A stretch of 64,000 nucleotides of DNA from Gonocerus acuteangulatus (lineage: Eukaryota > Arthropoda > Insecta > Hemiptera > Coreidae): positions 68,258,245 through 68,322,244 of the forward strand of contig OX328130.1 of assembly GCA_946811695.1 (NCBI GenBank). Direction: 5' to 3'. Position 1 is the stretch's first letter. Every line of letters starts with the position of its first letter. Position numbers and translations under genes: made by a program. This document shows positions 44,958 through 56,322 of the stretch, one piece after another. Under the pieces are notes generated by a model that saw nothing but the letters and a program-made list of their open reading frames with translations, was not told the DNA's origin and did not search any database.

Positions 44958-45062
44958 TCTTTACGGATTTGTTAGCAATTGTTTACTATTGTTTATTCTT
45001 ATTTATGTATTTTAAGTGATGAATTGCCCTTGTCGCGGTCTCACTAATAAATAAATAAATAA
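44958..45062 (+). mobile_element. Very short LINE 3' end insertion
   Basis: About 105 bp comprising a 3' untranslated end, a 29-nt hairpin (45016-45044) and an AATAAATAAATAAATA tail. CTATTTTTTTACT (44945-44957) and CTAATTTTTTTACT (45063-45076) look like its target duplication with one inserted base. Confidence 0.65.
45016..45044 (+). ncRNA. 29-nt 3'-terminal LINE hairpin, copy 3
   Basis: GTGA pairs with TCAC across 29 nt (one more A-T pair outside), immediately before TAATAAATAAATA. Confidence 0.45.
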
Positions 45063-45076
45063 CTAATTTTTTTACT

Positions 45077-45392
45077 GATAAAGAAATTTATAGAACAGTG
45101 TCCTACGTCAAATAATAGACTTTTAATACAGCAATAACATTATACAAGGACTCAATACCTTCAGTTTCAAACTGTGCTCCTAAGGTGAATAGCCATTTTT
45201 CTTTATAATTATTATTTGATCATATTTTTTTCTCATTTGATAAACATATATATTTATGTAACTTTTAATATGATGTAACGGTAGTAGTTTCATTCTGTAT
45301 AATTTTTGACGAAAAACAGTCTACTTTTATGTTACAGATATATTTTTCATATTATCAAGTATTCAAAACGAATTATTTAGATCGATTCGTAG
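45077..45392. other. No gene recognised
   Basis: AT-rich unassigned sequence. Confidence 0.5.
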
Positions 45393-45618
45393 TAGTGATG
45401 GGTGGCTCTCGAATGTGAATCGAAATGAAATACGAATTTCATAGGTAATTCTGAGTAATAATGAAATCGAACCATACCGAAGATCGATCCATATCGAAAA
45501 TCGATTAATATCGCTCATCTGAGCCTAAAAGATCGATCTGAACTCGCCGATCTTTTTTGTGGATCGATCTTTTCATTTCAATTCGAATCGATTCATATTC
45601 GAGGATCGCCTATGGCTA
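45393..45618. mobile_element. hAT-like MITE
   Basis: Diverged terminal repeats of about 30 bp (TAGTGATGGGTGGCTCTCGA at the left, complement of TAGCCATAGGCGATCCTCGA at the right) and many GATCGAT words inside. No convincing 8-bp duplication. Confidence 0.5.
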
Positions 45619-45736
45619 GGACAAGAGTAGTCCATGAGTTTTCTGGGGGTTTTATTATGAAATGTGTCCACCCTTTTGGGTCTGTATTATATTAGTGTGC
45701 TTCCATATAATTTTAATTGTGCGATTTGAAAAGTTT

Positions 45737-45920
45737 AAACGAGAAACATTTAATAGTGCATATCCAATGGATACCAATACTTTCGAAAATTCAAACACTT
45801 TTATTTCGATGTAACTATCTCAGTCGAAATAAACGAGAAACATTTAATAGTGCATATCCAATGGATACCAATACTTTCGAAAATTCAAACACTTTTATTT
45901 CGACTGAGATAGTTACATCG
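45737..45920. repeat. Direct duplication with an inverted 20-bp block
   Basis: A 73-bp segment at 45737-45809 is repeated at 45831-45903. The 20 bases after the first copy, CGATGTAACTATCTCAGTCG (45807-45826), appear inverted at the end of the second (45901-45920). Confidence 0.9.
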
Positions 45921-46692
45921 AAATGTGTGATATAGCCCACTAAACACAGCCTGATTTAGTGGGCTCTCTATAGGTTGTTTATCTTACTAAACCTCTTTGT
46001 GATTGTTCAGACTATGGGAAATCTGAAATGTGATGATTTTAATCATCACTTTCAGATGTCTAGGTTGCTTAGTGGTCGCGCCTTCAGAGAGACCCGATTA
46101 AGGGACACCATCAGAACTTTAAGGGCCCAGAGGGACAGATACTTAAGAGGCCTCTGATTCTTGGCTGAGAGAGTGTGGTCAGTTAAATTCTTTGGCCTCC
46201 TCATTTTCGTCTTTGCATTCATGCATTACATTAATTAAAGGCTGGGTGAGCCTAGGGTAGGTCTGGGACAATCCGACCATTGAAAGACGGCACTAGAAGA
46301 TGAAATCTTTAGCGTCCGCCGAGTTTTGAACTTTTGAAGACCTACAGACCATGAGTGGAATGCCCTAACAATGAGTCAATCTCGCCCCAGTTTCTGAATT
46401 TAAATCACATAATATCTTCAAATACTCACACGCTTTGGCATCAAATTCCATAGAATTGGTCAACTTACCTGAAACAAAATGAAATCATATTAGTACACAA
46501 CAATTAATACAAAAATTAGTGCAGTTTTAGGGCTATATATTAACAATTTTGGCCAATATTGTTTATATCTGATCTTATATATACATATGTATATTCTGCT
46601 TAAGATTTCTTCTTGTTAATACTACAACTTTCATCTCCAACGTTTTTTTTAACGAAAAAAAAACTATCTCTGGACACAAAAGCGGAATTACG

Positions 46693-46748
<56 letters not shown>

Positions 46749-47065
46749 GAACTTCTGTATATCGAACTTCAATATAGCTTAAATAAAATAATGTTTCTTT
46801 ATATAGAAAAAAAGTTCAATTAATCGAACATTTTTCGATTTACTGTCAACATTTTGTACATACACGTTCCTATGAATATAAGCGTTTCATTTTTTTCTTC
46901 TTAATTTGTATATTAGTTACATAAGCAGAAGCACATCCACCTTCCTTTGTGCCTTATTATTATATATTATAATGTGCAGCAAACCCAGTATCAACCAAAA
47001 ATGTACATGTGTTTCCATGTATCGACATTTCTTTATATAGAATTTTACATCAATTTCAATATACT

Positions 47066-47117
<52 letters not shown>

Positions 47118-48130
47118 GTATATATATGAAGCAAACGGAATGATTCAAATTTTAAGGGGAGTTATTTTTAATGCCTACTAAATGGATGTAGGTTTGTAGA
47201 TGAATTTCTTTCGGAGTGGTTCAAATATATTTTTGAAGGAAGGAACTTCAGGTTGCCAATATCTTCAGAATAAGAAGACAGATATGTTAACCTAGTTTTG
47301 ACAAAGCCCTGCTGATTATAACTAACTGATTATGTTGACCACTTCGTTAATCAACATTTCTATTAGTCAGACGCTTCGACTTTAAATATTGTTGAATCAT
47401 AAACTAAGAAAATATTTATTTAATCCAATTACAAAATATGTTACAAGAGATAAGATTGGCTGTTGTGTCGCGACAGGAGATATGCTATCAGCCACTCCTA
47501 CAACTTTTTATGGCTTGTTGGTTTGTACAATATAGAACTTAGTTGCCTTTTAAAGGCATGTCTCAAGGTTGCCGGTGTTCCATTATAACTTCGTATGGGA
47601 TTTTGGCAATAAAATGGCATATGGCAGCGGTCTCCAAATATTTTCGCCACGTGGGTCGCAAACGTCAAATGGAACTTATAGCGAGAAATTAAAGTCGTAA
47701 TTCTGTGGGAATTCATTTTTAATAATTTTTTAGTATTACTGATGAATAAGAGAAATTTAAATTAATAGATGTATGCAAGAAATGTACAAAATATTACAAG
47801 AAATGTACAAAATATTACAAGAAATGAATAGGGGTATGCTGGATTCCTACTTGCGTGATTATTTATTGAAACGCCGTAATAAACATCAAGACCTTTTTCA
47901 AGAAATAATGAATGGCCAACAAGCTTGCCATTATTAGCGCTTTATCATGTTTAAAGCTTTATTCATCTTTATTTATTCTGGAGTCATGGGCTTGGTTACA
48001 CAAGAATCTTTTGATGAATAAAGATGAAAAGATGATATATATCTCTGAATCGGAGCTCAAATAAATCTGAAATGAACATCTGAACCACTCTTTTTTCCTT
48101 AAATCACATAGCATTTCAGAAATCTGACTG
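45921..48130. other. No gene recognised; microsatellites
   Basis: Includes (AT)n at about 46697-46744 and 47070-47106, a pogo-like word GTAGAACTTCTGTATATCGA at 46746, and a hAT-like word GCGGTCTCCAAATATTTTCG at 47626. None has a partner end I can place. Confidence 0.45.
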
Positions 48131-48133
48131 TTA

Positions 48134-48649
48134 GGCTTGAGGTACGATACGAGCGATGGGTGTCAGAACGACAGAGCGACCGAGCGTTTAGTCTGCTCTT
48201 ATGAGAGCGGCACGGGCTACGATACAGATCGGCTGGGCGGTAATTTCCTTTAAACTCCGTCATCGCATACTCCAATATACGTTTTTTAATTAATATACGT
48301 TTTCATTAAAAAAAAATAATATTTTAAATAAAAATGTCTTATCCTGCAAGTTTAATGCATTTCTAACCTCTTTTCATAGTTTCTTGGTTATGATTGTATT
48401 TTTAAAATCACTTAGTCTGACATTTCATAACTTCCACCTCCGAAATTAAAAGCTCACATTTTCTTTATCATCCAATTGACTCACTCTCTTATTACTATTC
48501 ATATTTTATAATTATTAATAAGAATGGTTGCCAGAAGATTATAAGCACTGGATGGTTATAATCATCTTTCCACGTAATTTAATGAACAAGGGAAACAAAA
48601 CACAAAACTGTGAAATGACGAAGTTGTTGTTTTATGTTATTAGCTCTCA

Positions 48650-48711
<62 letters not shown>

Positions 48712-49410
48712 TGAAATCGGTCAAGATTTAGAGGCTGTAGCCTTTCTTGTCGCACGCAAAATATAATGTCTTGGGTGAGCGACGAGAAAAATTGTAATGT
48801 CTGGACAAAGCGATGACAGGCTGGAACCTTGCCGCTCATGTCTATTGTAGCCCTCCCTCATTTCTACTACACTCTCTATTTCCTCCCTATAGTAACCCTA
48901 TAGAGAGGGAGTTTATTCTGCATGTCCCATACTTTGCATATAACATACATTTTTTTTATATATATTACATTTCGTTTTAAATATATAGATTTTATATAAA
49001 CAATATTTACACTTTATGAAAAGTTTTTTTTTTTTTCCCAATATTGAGAGGCATCATATTTTTAACCTAGTACGTATCTGGTATAGTCTAAATCTTATAT
49101 CGAATGTCATTCTAGTAGAATACAATTTACAGAAATTCCCTCTAACATTAGTCTAAATTTAATATGAAAGAGCAAAGAAAAACTTTGCAAAAACAAAGCA
49201 TATAGTAAATATAAATATAAGATATAAATATAAAATGTAAATATAAAATATAAATATTATAAATAAATACAAAATATAAATATAAAAATAAAATAAATAA
49301 ATATAATATATTCATACATATATACATATACATACCTACATACATACACACACACATACATATATACATATATATACACACACATACATATATACACACA
49401 CACACACACA

Positions 49411-49489
<79 letters not shown>

Positions 49490-49729
49490 CACACACACAC
49501 ACACATGCATATGCATACACATACACACATACATACATACACAAAACATAAATATAGAATACAAATATAAGATTCAAGTATAAAATACTAATGTAAATAT
49601 AAATATTAAATATAAATATAAGATATAAATATAAAATATAAATATAAAATATAATTTAAAATATAAATATTTCTACTACACTCGTTGCTCTGAAGCTTTT
49701 CGCTTATCGCTCGCATCATACCCGAGGCC
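48134..49729. mobile_element. Harbinger-like MITE with nested insertions
   Basis: Same family as 29890-30216. Ends GGCTTGAGGTACGAT and ATCATACCCGAGGCC, flanked by TTA (48131-48133, 49730-49732). About 500 bp absent from the other copy lies at roughly 48246-48745, including a pure A run at 48653-48707, and repeat A is inserted at 48875-49668. Confidence 0.82.
48875..49668 (+). mobile_element. Retroposon-like repeat A, copy 2
   Basis: Bounded by a perfect 15-bp duplication ATTTCTACTACACTC (48860-48874, 49669-49683). Starts with one 75-bp monomer, has the shared AT-rich body to about 49200, and ends in a long tail of TATAAA, CATA, CA and TA repeats. No open frame except simple-repeat artefacts. 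Confidence 0.85.
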
Positions 49730-49732
49730 TTA

Positions 49733-50514
49733 TACATTTATTATTACCAAGCTAATTACAGACGAATGTGTATTTCAGGTTATCTTGATGCGTTTCAGAG
49801 TTACGTCTTCATTCCTCAAAAATTTGTTGTCAGGCAACCCAGTAGAAATAAAGAGGTGAAAGCTTTGAACACGATCAAATTAGTCAAATCTGAAAAAGGA
49901 AAAGCATGGGAGCAGCGTACGAAAAATGGCCTGTAATAGGCGTGCAACAAACGTAGGACGTACAGACGCCTGTCATGGCAGGTTGACGAGTGAATCGCCT
50001 ATGCTGGAAATAGAGGATTACAGAGGCCTGTCAGGAGTGGTTGACGAGTGTCCCTGAACCAGCTGAGGACAGATATAGTCAAGAGCATCCACTGTGCGCA
50101 GCCAACTGACTGATTCCCATGAAATGGGGGCGCTTCCACAAACCGGTCCACTTGACGGACCGTTAGTATCGGAGACGTGCAGGGAAATCGATATCCATAC
50201 TTCGCGACTCATCGGCAACTCGATACGTCGAACGAGTACATATTAAATCACATTAAATAAAGAAATACATACTCGAGGGAATAAGATTTCCTACGTCCGG
50301 AGCATATATATTTCATTTTCGACATAAATTGATTTTTGTTTTGTTTAAATTAAAAACATCTGCTGTCAAAGCTGATCAGGAATTTTAGAAACTCATGGCG
50401 ATGGTGCTCCGTCAGTTGGTTGGTCAACGATGTTAATGACAATGAGCGGCCAGGAGGACCCACAAAATTTGAAAAATTTAATTGGTAGATAGGACGAAGG
50501 GCCAGCTCAAATTT
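49733..50514. other. No gene recognised
   Basis: A diverged duplication (GGCGTGCAACAAAC...GACGCCTGTCATGGCAGG and AGAGGCCTGTCAGGAGTGG, each followed by TTGACGAGTG) is the only pattern seen. Confidence 0.45.
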
Positions 50515-51224
50515 ATATATATATATACTAGCATACCGGGTTGTTTTGCCATATAAATTATTTCTAGAGATTATTTTGGTAGTCAAATAAGCCAAAACAA
50601 ACAAACTGCATGGTTTACCCCCGTGAGAACATGCCCAGTATAATTGTCCGTGTGAAAAACACTACGGTCTGCCCAAATCTTAGCAAAGAACTGACATCGT
50701 TTTGGCCTTGCGACTTAATGATTGTAATTGCGAATGCAAATCCAAATTGGAAATTGAACGCGTTTTAATTCAATTGCTTCATGTGTGGGAATAATAATGG
50801 CCGAGAAAGCTTATTTGGTGAGAAAGACAGGAAGACCGGCTTCGTTCTCATCCTTACCCAGTTCTCCTTACTGGGTGAGAAGTGACACCGGTAGACGCCT
50901 GGCGGGAATAACTAATGAACAGTTATCGACCACCAAGGGTTGAAAGTTATTAAAGTACAATTATCGCTATTAAAAAATGGGGATTGGTGGTACAAGATTG
51001 AAAAGTTAGGGTTGTATGTATTTTTTTAATGCCAAATCATAAAAAAAGAAATTGGGTTTGACCACGCTTATGACTTAGGGGTATGAAAAATGATTAATTC
51101 CTATTTTCAGATCTGATTTTTCTGAAATTTTATGTGTTTATTCATAAAATTTTATAAAATTCAGGTCAAGCCGTTTCGGAGGAGTTTGGTTACAAACACT
51201 GTAACGCGAGGTTTTTATATGTTA

Positions 51225-51235
<11 letters not shown>
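50515..51235 (-). mobile_element. Helitron-type fragment bounded by AT tracts
   Basis: Contains the helicase remnant at 50570-50780 and a downstream AT-rich part with AAGCCGTTTCGGAGGAG and AAACACTGTAACGCGAGG near 51170-51215. TA repeats are at both edges (50516-50527, 51225-51270). Neither a Helitron TC start nor a CTRR end could be fixed. Confidence 0.55.
50570..50780 (-). pseudogene. Helitron/Pif1-type helicase C-terminal remnant
   Basis: Minus strand, one frame reads FQFGFAFAITIIKSQGQ and another reads CFSHGQLYWACSHGGKP, then LFVLAYLTTK. These correspond to the motif V (.AFA.T..KSQGQ) and motif VI (C.SHGQLY.A.SR...P..LFV) regions of Pif1-family helicases carried by Helitrons. The arginine finger of motif VI (SR) is replaced by SH, and a frame change separates the motifs, so it cannot act. 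Host Pif1 is an alternative source, but the AT-bounded setting favours a transposon. Confidence 0.75.
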
Positions 51236-51272
<37 letters not shown>

Positions 51273-51556
51273 CGTTCCAACAGAACGGAATAAGAGTCAC
51301 AGATGAAGGAACCTGCCGGTCCCATATCTAGGATCTTGATTTGAGGGCCGTAGACTTCAACACCCGAAGACTATTTAGACAAATGGGTTAGATAGCATTA
51401 TATGCCTCATCAGTGTTAAATCTTCCGTCAACGTTAAACATCTCACACGTCTAACGGCTACTGGTTCTGTGAAATGACTACATTGCGCTAAAAGGAGCTA
51501 CCTGGAATCGCACCGGGTAACAGAACGCTGGTTACAAATTTCTGTCTCTTTCCCTC

Positions 51557-51592
<36 letters not shown>

Positions 51593-52624
51593 TATGTTTT
51601 AACCTCCCCTGTACCTTAAGCTAGGTTTTCACGGGGCAATAATAGGAAAGTGTTAACAAAATTCATCTGGGGATGCAGCTTGAGATCGCATGTCTGTCCA
51701 AACGGCCACAAATCACGATTCAGTATTTGCTTGGAAATTACGTCTTTTAAAAGAAATTTGTGGAGTGGTCGGTACGGTTTATAGTAGAATTTTTGCCCAA
51801 GTAAATATTCTAAAACGGAAGAAAAAGCGCTGGTGCGTGAGAGAGTGGATCCAAAAAAGAAGGAATTTGGGGGCAATTTATTAGATTTGGAACTGCGTTA
51901 TGATTACCCAGAAGCTCCTGGAAAGACGAACTTCGTAAATTCTTGAATTTGGCGTTGAGTTGATTTGGTCCAAATCCTGGAATTGTCATTGGTTCGCAAA
52001 GTCCCGGTGCTTATACACAAGATGGATCGCAAAAATTCTATCATTAGCATTCTAAAAAATGTCAAAGTTTCGTCATTTTGGAGTTTAATTACGCGAAACG
52101 ATGATTCCTAAATTTCTAAATTTTAATTTTGAAAAAGAAACACTTGTTGCATTGAGATTCCAGATGTGACTGGTGAGATTCGTGGCCAAGCTTGAAAATC
52201 AAATACCTTTAATACCGTTCTTGAGTTTTGTGAATTTGACTAGAAAAACGAATGAAACCATTTTTAAGGCGAGAAAAGTGGCAAAATAGTTGTTGAAATA
52301 CGTTTTTGGTTTGGTTACTTAGAATCATGGGATTCAGTTAAAAAAAAATGTCTGCATGTGATGAAAAATGTAACAAAGATATTTTATTAAGAGACATGAA
52401 AAGTTTTGGGGACTTCATATATTTTCCCTAATATCTCGAAAACAGTTAGGAATCTTCATAAGCGGATCGTTACCATTCGAAAGCTTACTAAATGCTCTAC
52501 AAAAAAGATTCTGAAGCAATTTTCGATTAGGCGATGTCAACCGAAGAAATAAGTGCTTAAAACTTCAAATGTGTTTTTTTTTTCTTTTGAACGTTGTTTT
52601 TTCTTTGTTCAACTCATCACTTTT
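51236..52624. other. No gene recognised; T run
   Basis: Includes (AT)n to 51270 and a pure T run at about 51559-51590. The remainder is unassigned. Confidence 0.5.
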
Positions 52625-52877
52625 TCATTGATTTTTTTTTTGTTTTAAATTGAATTTATCTGTAAAATTAGTATTATAGTAAAAGAAAATAACCTTCACA
52701 AGGCCAGGTAGTCAGGTAAGAGGTATGGACCCTTGCAACCGTGATTTATTTGAGGTCATAAATTATTTTATGAAAGGTCTAACCGAAATTATAACTGTTT
52801 CTCTGTCAACCTTTCCAACATTTGGGATAAGAACGGAACCGCGCTAAGATGATGCAGTTCCTGCGAGTCGGACTTTT
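52625..52877 (-). mobile_element. Family K-related end, copy at 52.8 kb
   Basis: Similar to 41835-42147; ends GCGCTAAGATGATGCAGTTC, CTGCGAGTCGGACTTTTTT. The end is the complement of an AAAGTCCG-type terminus. Confidence 0.6.
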
Positions 52878-53799
52878 TTAAAACTCTTTCTCTCACTCTC
52901 TCCCACCGCCTCTTTATCCATCTTTCTCTCTCGCCCTCCCTCCCTCAGTCTCTTTCGGTGAGCGTGGGTGAGAAGTAGAAAAGAAAATACTAATAATATA
53001 TTTTCTCACTTATTCAGGTGCCAAAGAAAAAAAAAAATGAAACTAATAGCCTCTTGTCTATTTTTATTTTGTTTTTACGCTGTGACCTCCCGGCTTTCTA
53101 CAAACAACAATACGAATATAATGACTCATTAGGAACAATTACTTTTAACTATAATTCTTTAAGAAACCCCAAGAAAGTTTGCCGGGTTTTTAGGAGGCTC
53201 CGCAAATGCGCAGCTTATGCCATTCTTAAGACTAGCATTATCTTGAGAAATATCACCGGAACGGATGCCGAAATAGAGTAAAAAAGGAGCCGATTCTTTC
53301 GCTATTTGAATTACAATGGATGTTTACAGCGTGTTTAGACTTCGGTTGACCTTGCGCGTTCTCATCTGCCGTCTGCAACTTTTCTAATATTGTGAAATAG
53401 AAACTGTACAATGTTCCTGATAAAACTGACGATATACAGAAACCTAATTATAATGAAAAAGGCTTGCATGTATTTTACGATAGTATCATGCTTAAAATGC
53501 CATTATTTTCAATTTGTTTCGAGCACCGCTAATTAATTGAACAAATAGTCCCCACCAGATTACATTAATCAGCAAGAATATTGGTGTACATTAAATTGCT
53601 GAAGAATCTACTTAAACTAACTGATAAAACTATATCAAATGTTTAGAACGTTATTTTTTATTTTTTTTTTTTGAACCATCTGGATTGAATAGTCTAAAAA
53701 TTTTCGGGAGTACTTTTGTTTATGAGTTCTAATGCTCTATATGTCTAACATTAATGTAAATAATTATGTTATTATAATTTTTTTTAATATTATTTTTAT
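52878..53799. other. No gene recognised
   Basis: CT-rich tract at 52886-52965. An 87-residue frame at 53018-53281 is preceded by a TTTTCTCACTTATTCAG, 3'-splice-like sequence, but encodes no known domain. Confidence 0.4.
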
Positions 53800-53840
53800 T
53801 GATTTTTAACTATGATATTTTATTTATTTATTTATTTACG

Positions 53841-53869
53841 GAGCTTCACAACAGCAAGGCGATTTGCTC
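53841..53869 (-). ncRNA. 29-nt 3'-terminal LINE hairpin, copy 4
   Basis: Minus strand GAGC...GCTC across 29 nt with inner pairing, followed by CGTAAATAAATAAATA. Shares GAGCAA, TCGC and AAGCTC with copy 1. Confidence 0.55.
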
Positions 53870-54144
53870 ACATAAATGGTTAGTAAAAAAAAAAAAAGGA
53901 ATAAAAAACAATTTAAAATTTATACAAAGAAAAAAAAATTAGAAAATAAAGAAATAGATGAAAATAACACATACAAGAAAAATTACACAGTTAATTAATA
54001 AAAATTGAAAAAAATATGATAATAATAAGTAAAATAATTTTTTATTGCAAGATAAAAATCATTATTATGTCTGTGTTTGTATTCGTAGAGATTTAATAAG
54101 AGGACTTTATTTTCTCTTCTTAAGCCACATCTACGTGCGCGGAT

Positions 54145-54151
54145 AAAAACA

Positions 54152-54235
<84 letters not shown>

Positions 54236-54263
54236 CACACACACGCACGCACGCGCGCGCGCG

Positions 54264-54323
<60 letters not shown>

Positions 54324-54340
54324 CACACACACACAGTGAC
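54145..54340. repeat. Interrupted CA/GT microsatellite
   Basis: About 190 bases of (CA)n with short interruptions, lying in the LINE 3' untranslated region. It gives rise to long cysteine-valine frames that are not genes. Confidence 0.95.
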
Positions 54341-54361
54341 TCACACACATACATCCATACC

Positions 54362-54836
54362 TCATATTTTGTTATAAAGTTTTAGTTTATGTAAGTGTTG
54401 TAGTATGGTAACAATGTGTGGGCTTTTTTCGGAAAATAATTCGGACATGTGATATGGTATACTTAAGTAGTCTCGTGTTTTGCATTCTGTTAGTAAGTGT
54501 TTAATGGTCAGTGGCCCGTTGCATGTCTGGCATATAGGTCTGTCTTGTTTTGTCATGAGATAGGAATGTGTTAAGTGCGTATGTCCAATGCGTAGTCTTG
54601 TAATTACTACTTCATCACGTCTTGTTAATTGTGTATTAGCTTGCCATTCATGAGTACTGCTTTTTATCTCCCTTAGGAGGTTATCTCTTGTGCTGTACCA
54701 TGAGGCTTGCCATTCAAGACGGATATTTTCTGTAATTAGTAAATGTAAGTCTTCAGTCGTTAGTAAGTTAGAGTCCACTGATTCCCGTCTGCTGGCGTGT
54801 TTTGCTTGTTCGTCCGCAGTCGTTGTTTCTCCAATA
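54362..54836 (-). pseudogene. LINE RNase H end and zinc-binding region
   Basis: The frame starts inside the RNase H domain: NHIGETTTADEQAKHA corresponds to the SH.G..GNE.AD segment with the last catalytic D. Then comes RLRIGHTHLTHSYLM and the zinc motif CQTCNGPLTIKHLLTEC, ending at 54362. No stop is present, so the copy is fairly young, but endonuclease, RT and most of RNase H are missing. Closest in the window to 9975-10214. Confidence 0.85.
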
Positions 54837-54858
54837 TGATTTTTAATTAATTTAAGTA

Positions 54859-54975
54859 TAAGTAAAGATGGAATGGTTGGGATTCGGCTAAAAAACCTCA
54901 ATATGATTTTTGTTTAAAAAAATCTATATTTTGGACGTTTCGGCTACTCATTGGTAGCCTTCGTCAGCTATGGAA
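54859..54975 (-). mobile_element. Half copy of the ribozyme-like inverted-repeat family (element 5)
   Basis: Minus strand from TTCCATAGCTGACG to CCATTCCATCTTTACTT. Only one arm is recognisable. It ends immediately before the LINE at 53810-54836. The upstream word is shared with element 4. Confidence 0.75.
54929..54972 (-). ncRNA. Hammerhead-ribozyme-like motif, element 5
   Basis: Minus strand CUGACGA (54967-54961), stem II GGCUAC/GUAGCC with CAAUGA, GAAAC (54941-54937), GUC (54936-54934). Stem I weak, as in element 4. Confidence 0.5.
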
Positions 54976-55194
54976 AGCTAAGAAACGGTGAAAGGTATTG
55001 GTAATAAGTTTGGAGTGGCTGTGGTAATCAAGATGGCTGTGGCTAATCATGATGACATATGCGTACTTTGTTTTTAATTCTTCTATCTATATAACCTTCC
55101 TCATAGCCTCCAACTGAAGTTATCGTTATTTCTTATTTTATAGAAAAAATTAACCCACGACAGAATGGAATTTTATTCGCCATGAAGCACATAT
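54976..55194. other. No gene recognised
   Basis: Unassigned sequence next to element 5. Confidence 0.4.
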
Positions 55195-55467
55195 TTACTG
55201 TTGATTATAACAGTTAAACGAATTTGCTAGTAAAACAAGGTACTTAAAATATTTGGTTGTTTAGAATAGAGCCTTCTCAGCAGTAGTCAAAGAGTAAGTA
55301 CGTTTTCAGTACATAATTGTATTGACTTATTCAGATTAAGATTTATCCGCTTCTGTATAAGTTGGCTACTGTCAGTTTCCTGTGATTTGTGATGCTAATC
55401 TATTCCATTTCTTCGAGATGTTTGTAACCGCGCTAAGATGACGCAGTTCCTGCGAGTCGGACTTTCT
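55195..55467 (-). mobile_element. Family K-related end, copy at 55.4 kb
   Basis: Shares CTGTCAGTTTCCTGT and the terminal CGCTAAGATGACGCAGTTCC, TGCGAGTCGGACTTT with the 42- and 52.8-kb copies. Confidence 0.6.
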
Positions 55468-55489
55468 TTATAATCGTTATACATTTATG

Positions 55490-55740
55490 CCATTAGGTTC
55501 GCAGACTATATACCGCGCGATCTCGCCATGAGGCAAAGATTACGGCAGCTATTGGCACTATTGACAATTTCCTTCCAGAGCAAACCCGTCCTCCTAATAG
55601 ACCAAATTTTCGTAAGTTCATTGTACATTTCTGCCACTAGGTTACTACAATATATAATTGCGCGTCCTCGCAATGAGGTAAAAAATTACGGCTGCTATTG
55701 GCAAATTTATAATCTTGTTCAAGAACAATGGCATCCTCCT
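55490..55740. repeat. Two diverged units of the family K internal repeat
   Basis: Two copies of about 115 bp share ACATTT(A/C)TGCCA(T/C)TAGGTT, CGCG.(T)CTCGC(C/A)ATGAGG and ATTACGGC(A/T)GCTATTGGCA. The pattern resembles the 145-bp units in the 3.3-kb palindrome. Confidence 0.5.
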
Positions 55741-56285
55741 ACTGTAACAATTTTTCTTATATTCGTTGTGAAACCTGTGTGTGTGGTGATGTTTGAAATG
55801 GAGAGCAAGGATAAGGGGATGTTTACTGTTGCATTCTTAATTGTGTTGGGTAAACATGCACTTTCCAAGAATTGAGATTGCGTTTCTCTGTGCATTTCTA
55901 TCTCTCATCATTCATTGCAAGGCCATATATAGGAAATAATTTCGGGGGGGGGGCGAGAATTTGGGTGGGTATGAAATACTAACAATCTAGAACTTGGAAT
56001 AGTTAGCTAACTAAAACACTATCATACCCAAAAAAAAAGTGGGTTTTTGTATACACATTTTTAAGGATTAAATCCAAATTGGGAGGCTACAGTCCTCTCA
56101 GTCCCTTCTATATATGCCCATAATTGTTCTGATTAAATAATGTTTAATCGTTCTTCTTCCGAAAGGTTCTTTCGTGAAAAAAAGGGTTCTTTCTAGGACT
56201 TCAAAGGGTAACGTCAGAAGAAGCCCGGATATTGCTTTTAGCGCGGTTCCTCCCTCCCCCATAGGGAGGAACCCTATCAAGATGA
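55741..56285. other. No gene recognised; reversed poly-C repeat piece
   Basis: 55925-56035 matches the dispersed poly-C repeat in reverse complement (TATAGGAAATAATTTCGGGG, AACTTGGAATAGTT). The rest is unassigned. Confidence 0.5.
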
Positions 56286-56322
56286 TCGCTAAGATGATGC
56301 AGTTCCTGCGAGTCGGACTTTT
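56286..56322 (-). repeat. Isolated family K terminus
   Basis: CGCTAAGATGATGCAGTTCC, TGCGAGTCGGACTTTTTT; nothing homologous to the longer copies is evident on its left side. Confidence 0.6.

Larger units (their letters stand above)
53810..54836 (-). mobile_element. RNase H-type LINE, 5'-truncated, third copy
   Basis: Minus strand: last part of the open frame (54362-54836), a CA-rich 3' untranslated region, a 29-nt hairpin (53841-53869) and an AAATAAATAAATA tail. TGATTTTTAA at 53800-53809 and 54837-54846 is a possible 10-bp duplication. Confidence 0.75.

Noticed and set aside
47626..47700. hAT-like terminal word GCGGTCTCCAAATATTTTCG
   Set aside because: No partner end or 8-bp duplication could be located.
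51280..51590. Box B-like sequence on the minus strand next to a T run
   Set aside because: The poly(A) side would be at the 5' end of the supposed SINE, so the order is wrong.
53018..53281. Possible exon after a splice-acceptor-like sequence
   Set aside because: No donor, homologue or domain evident; the acceptor-like motif is common in AT/CT-rich DNA.
53420..53460. Ten codons matching the Jockey KLTIYRNLI region
   Set aside because: Too short, and the surrounding sequence shows no further LINE similarity.
53995..54354. Cysteine-valine rich open frames
   Set aside because: They are translations of the CA/GT microsatellite in a LINE 3' region.
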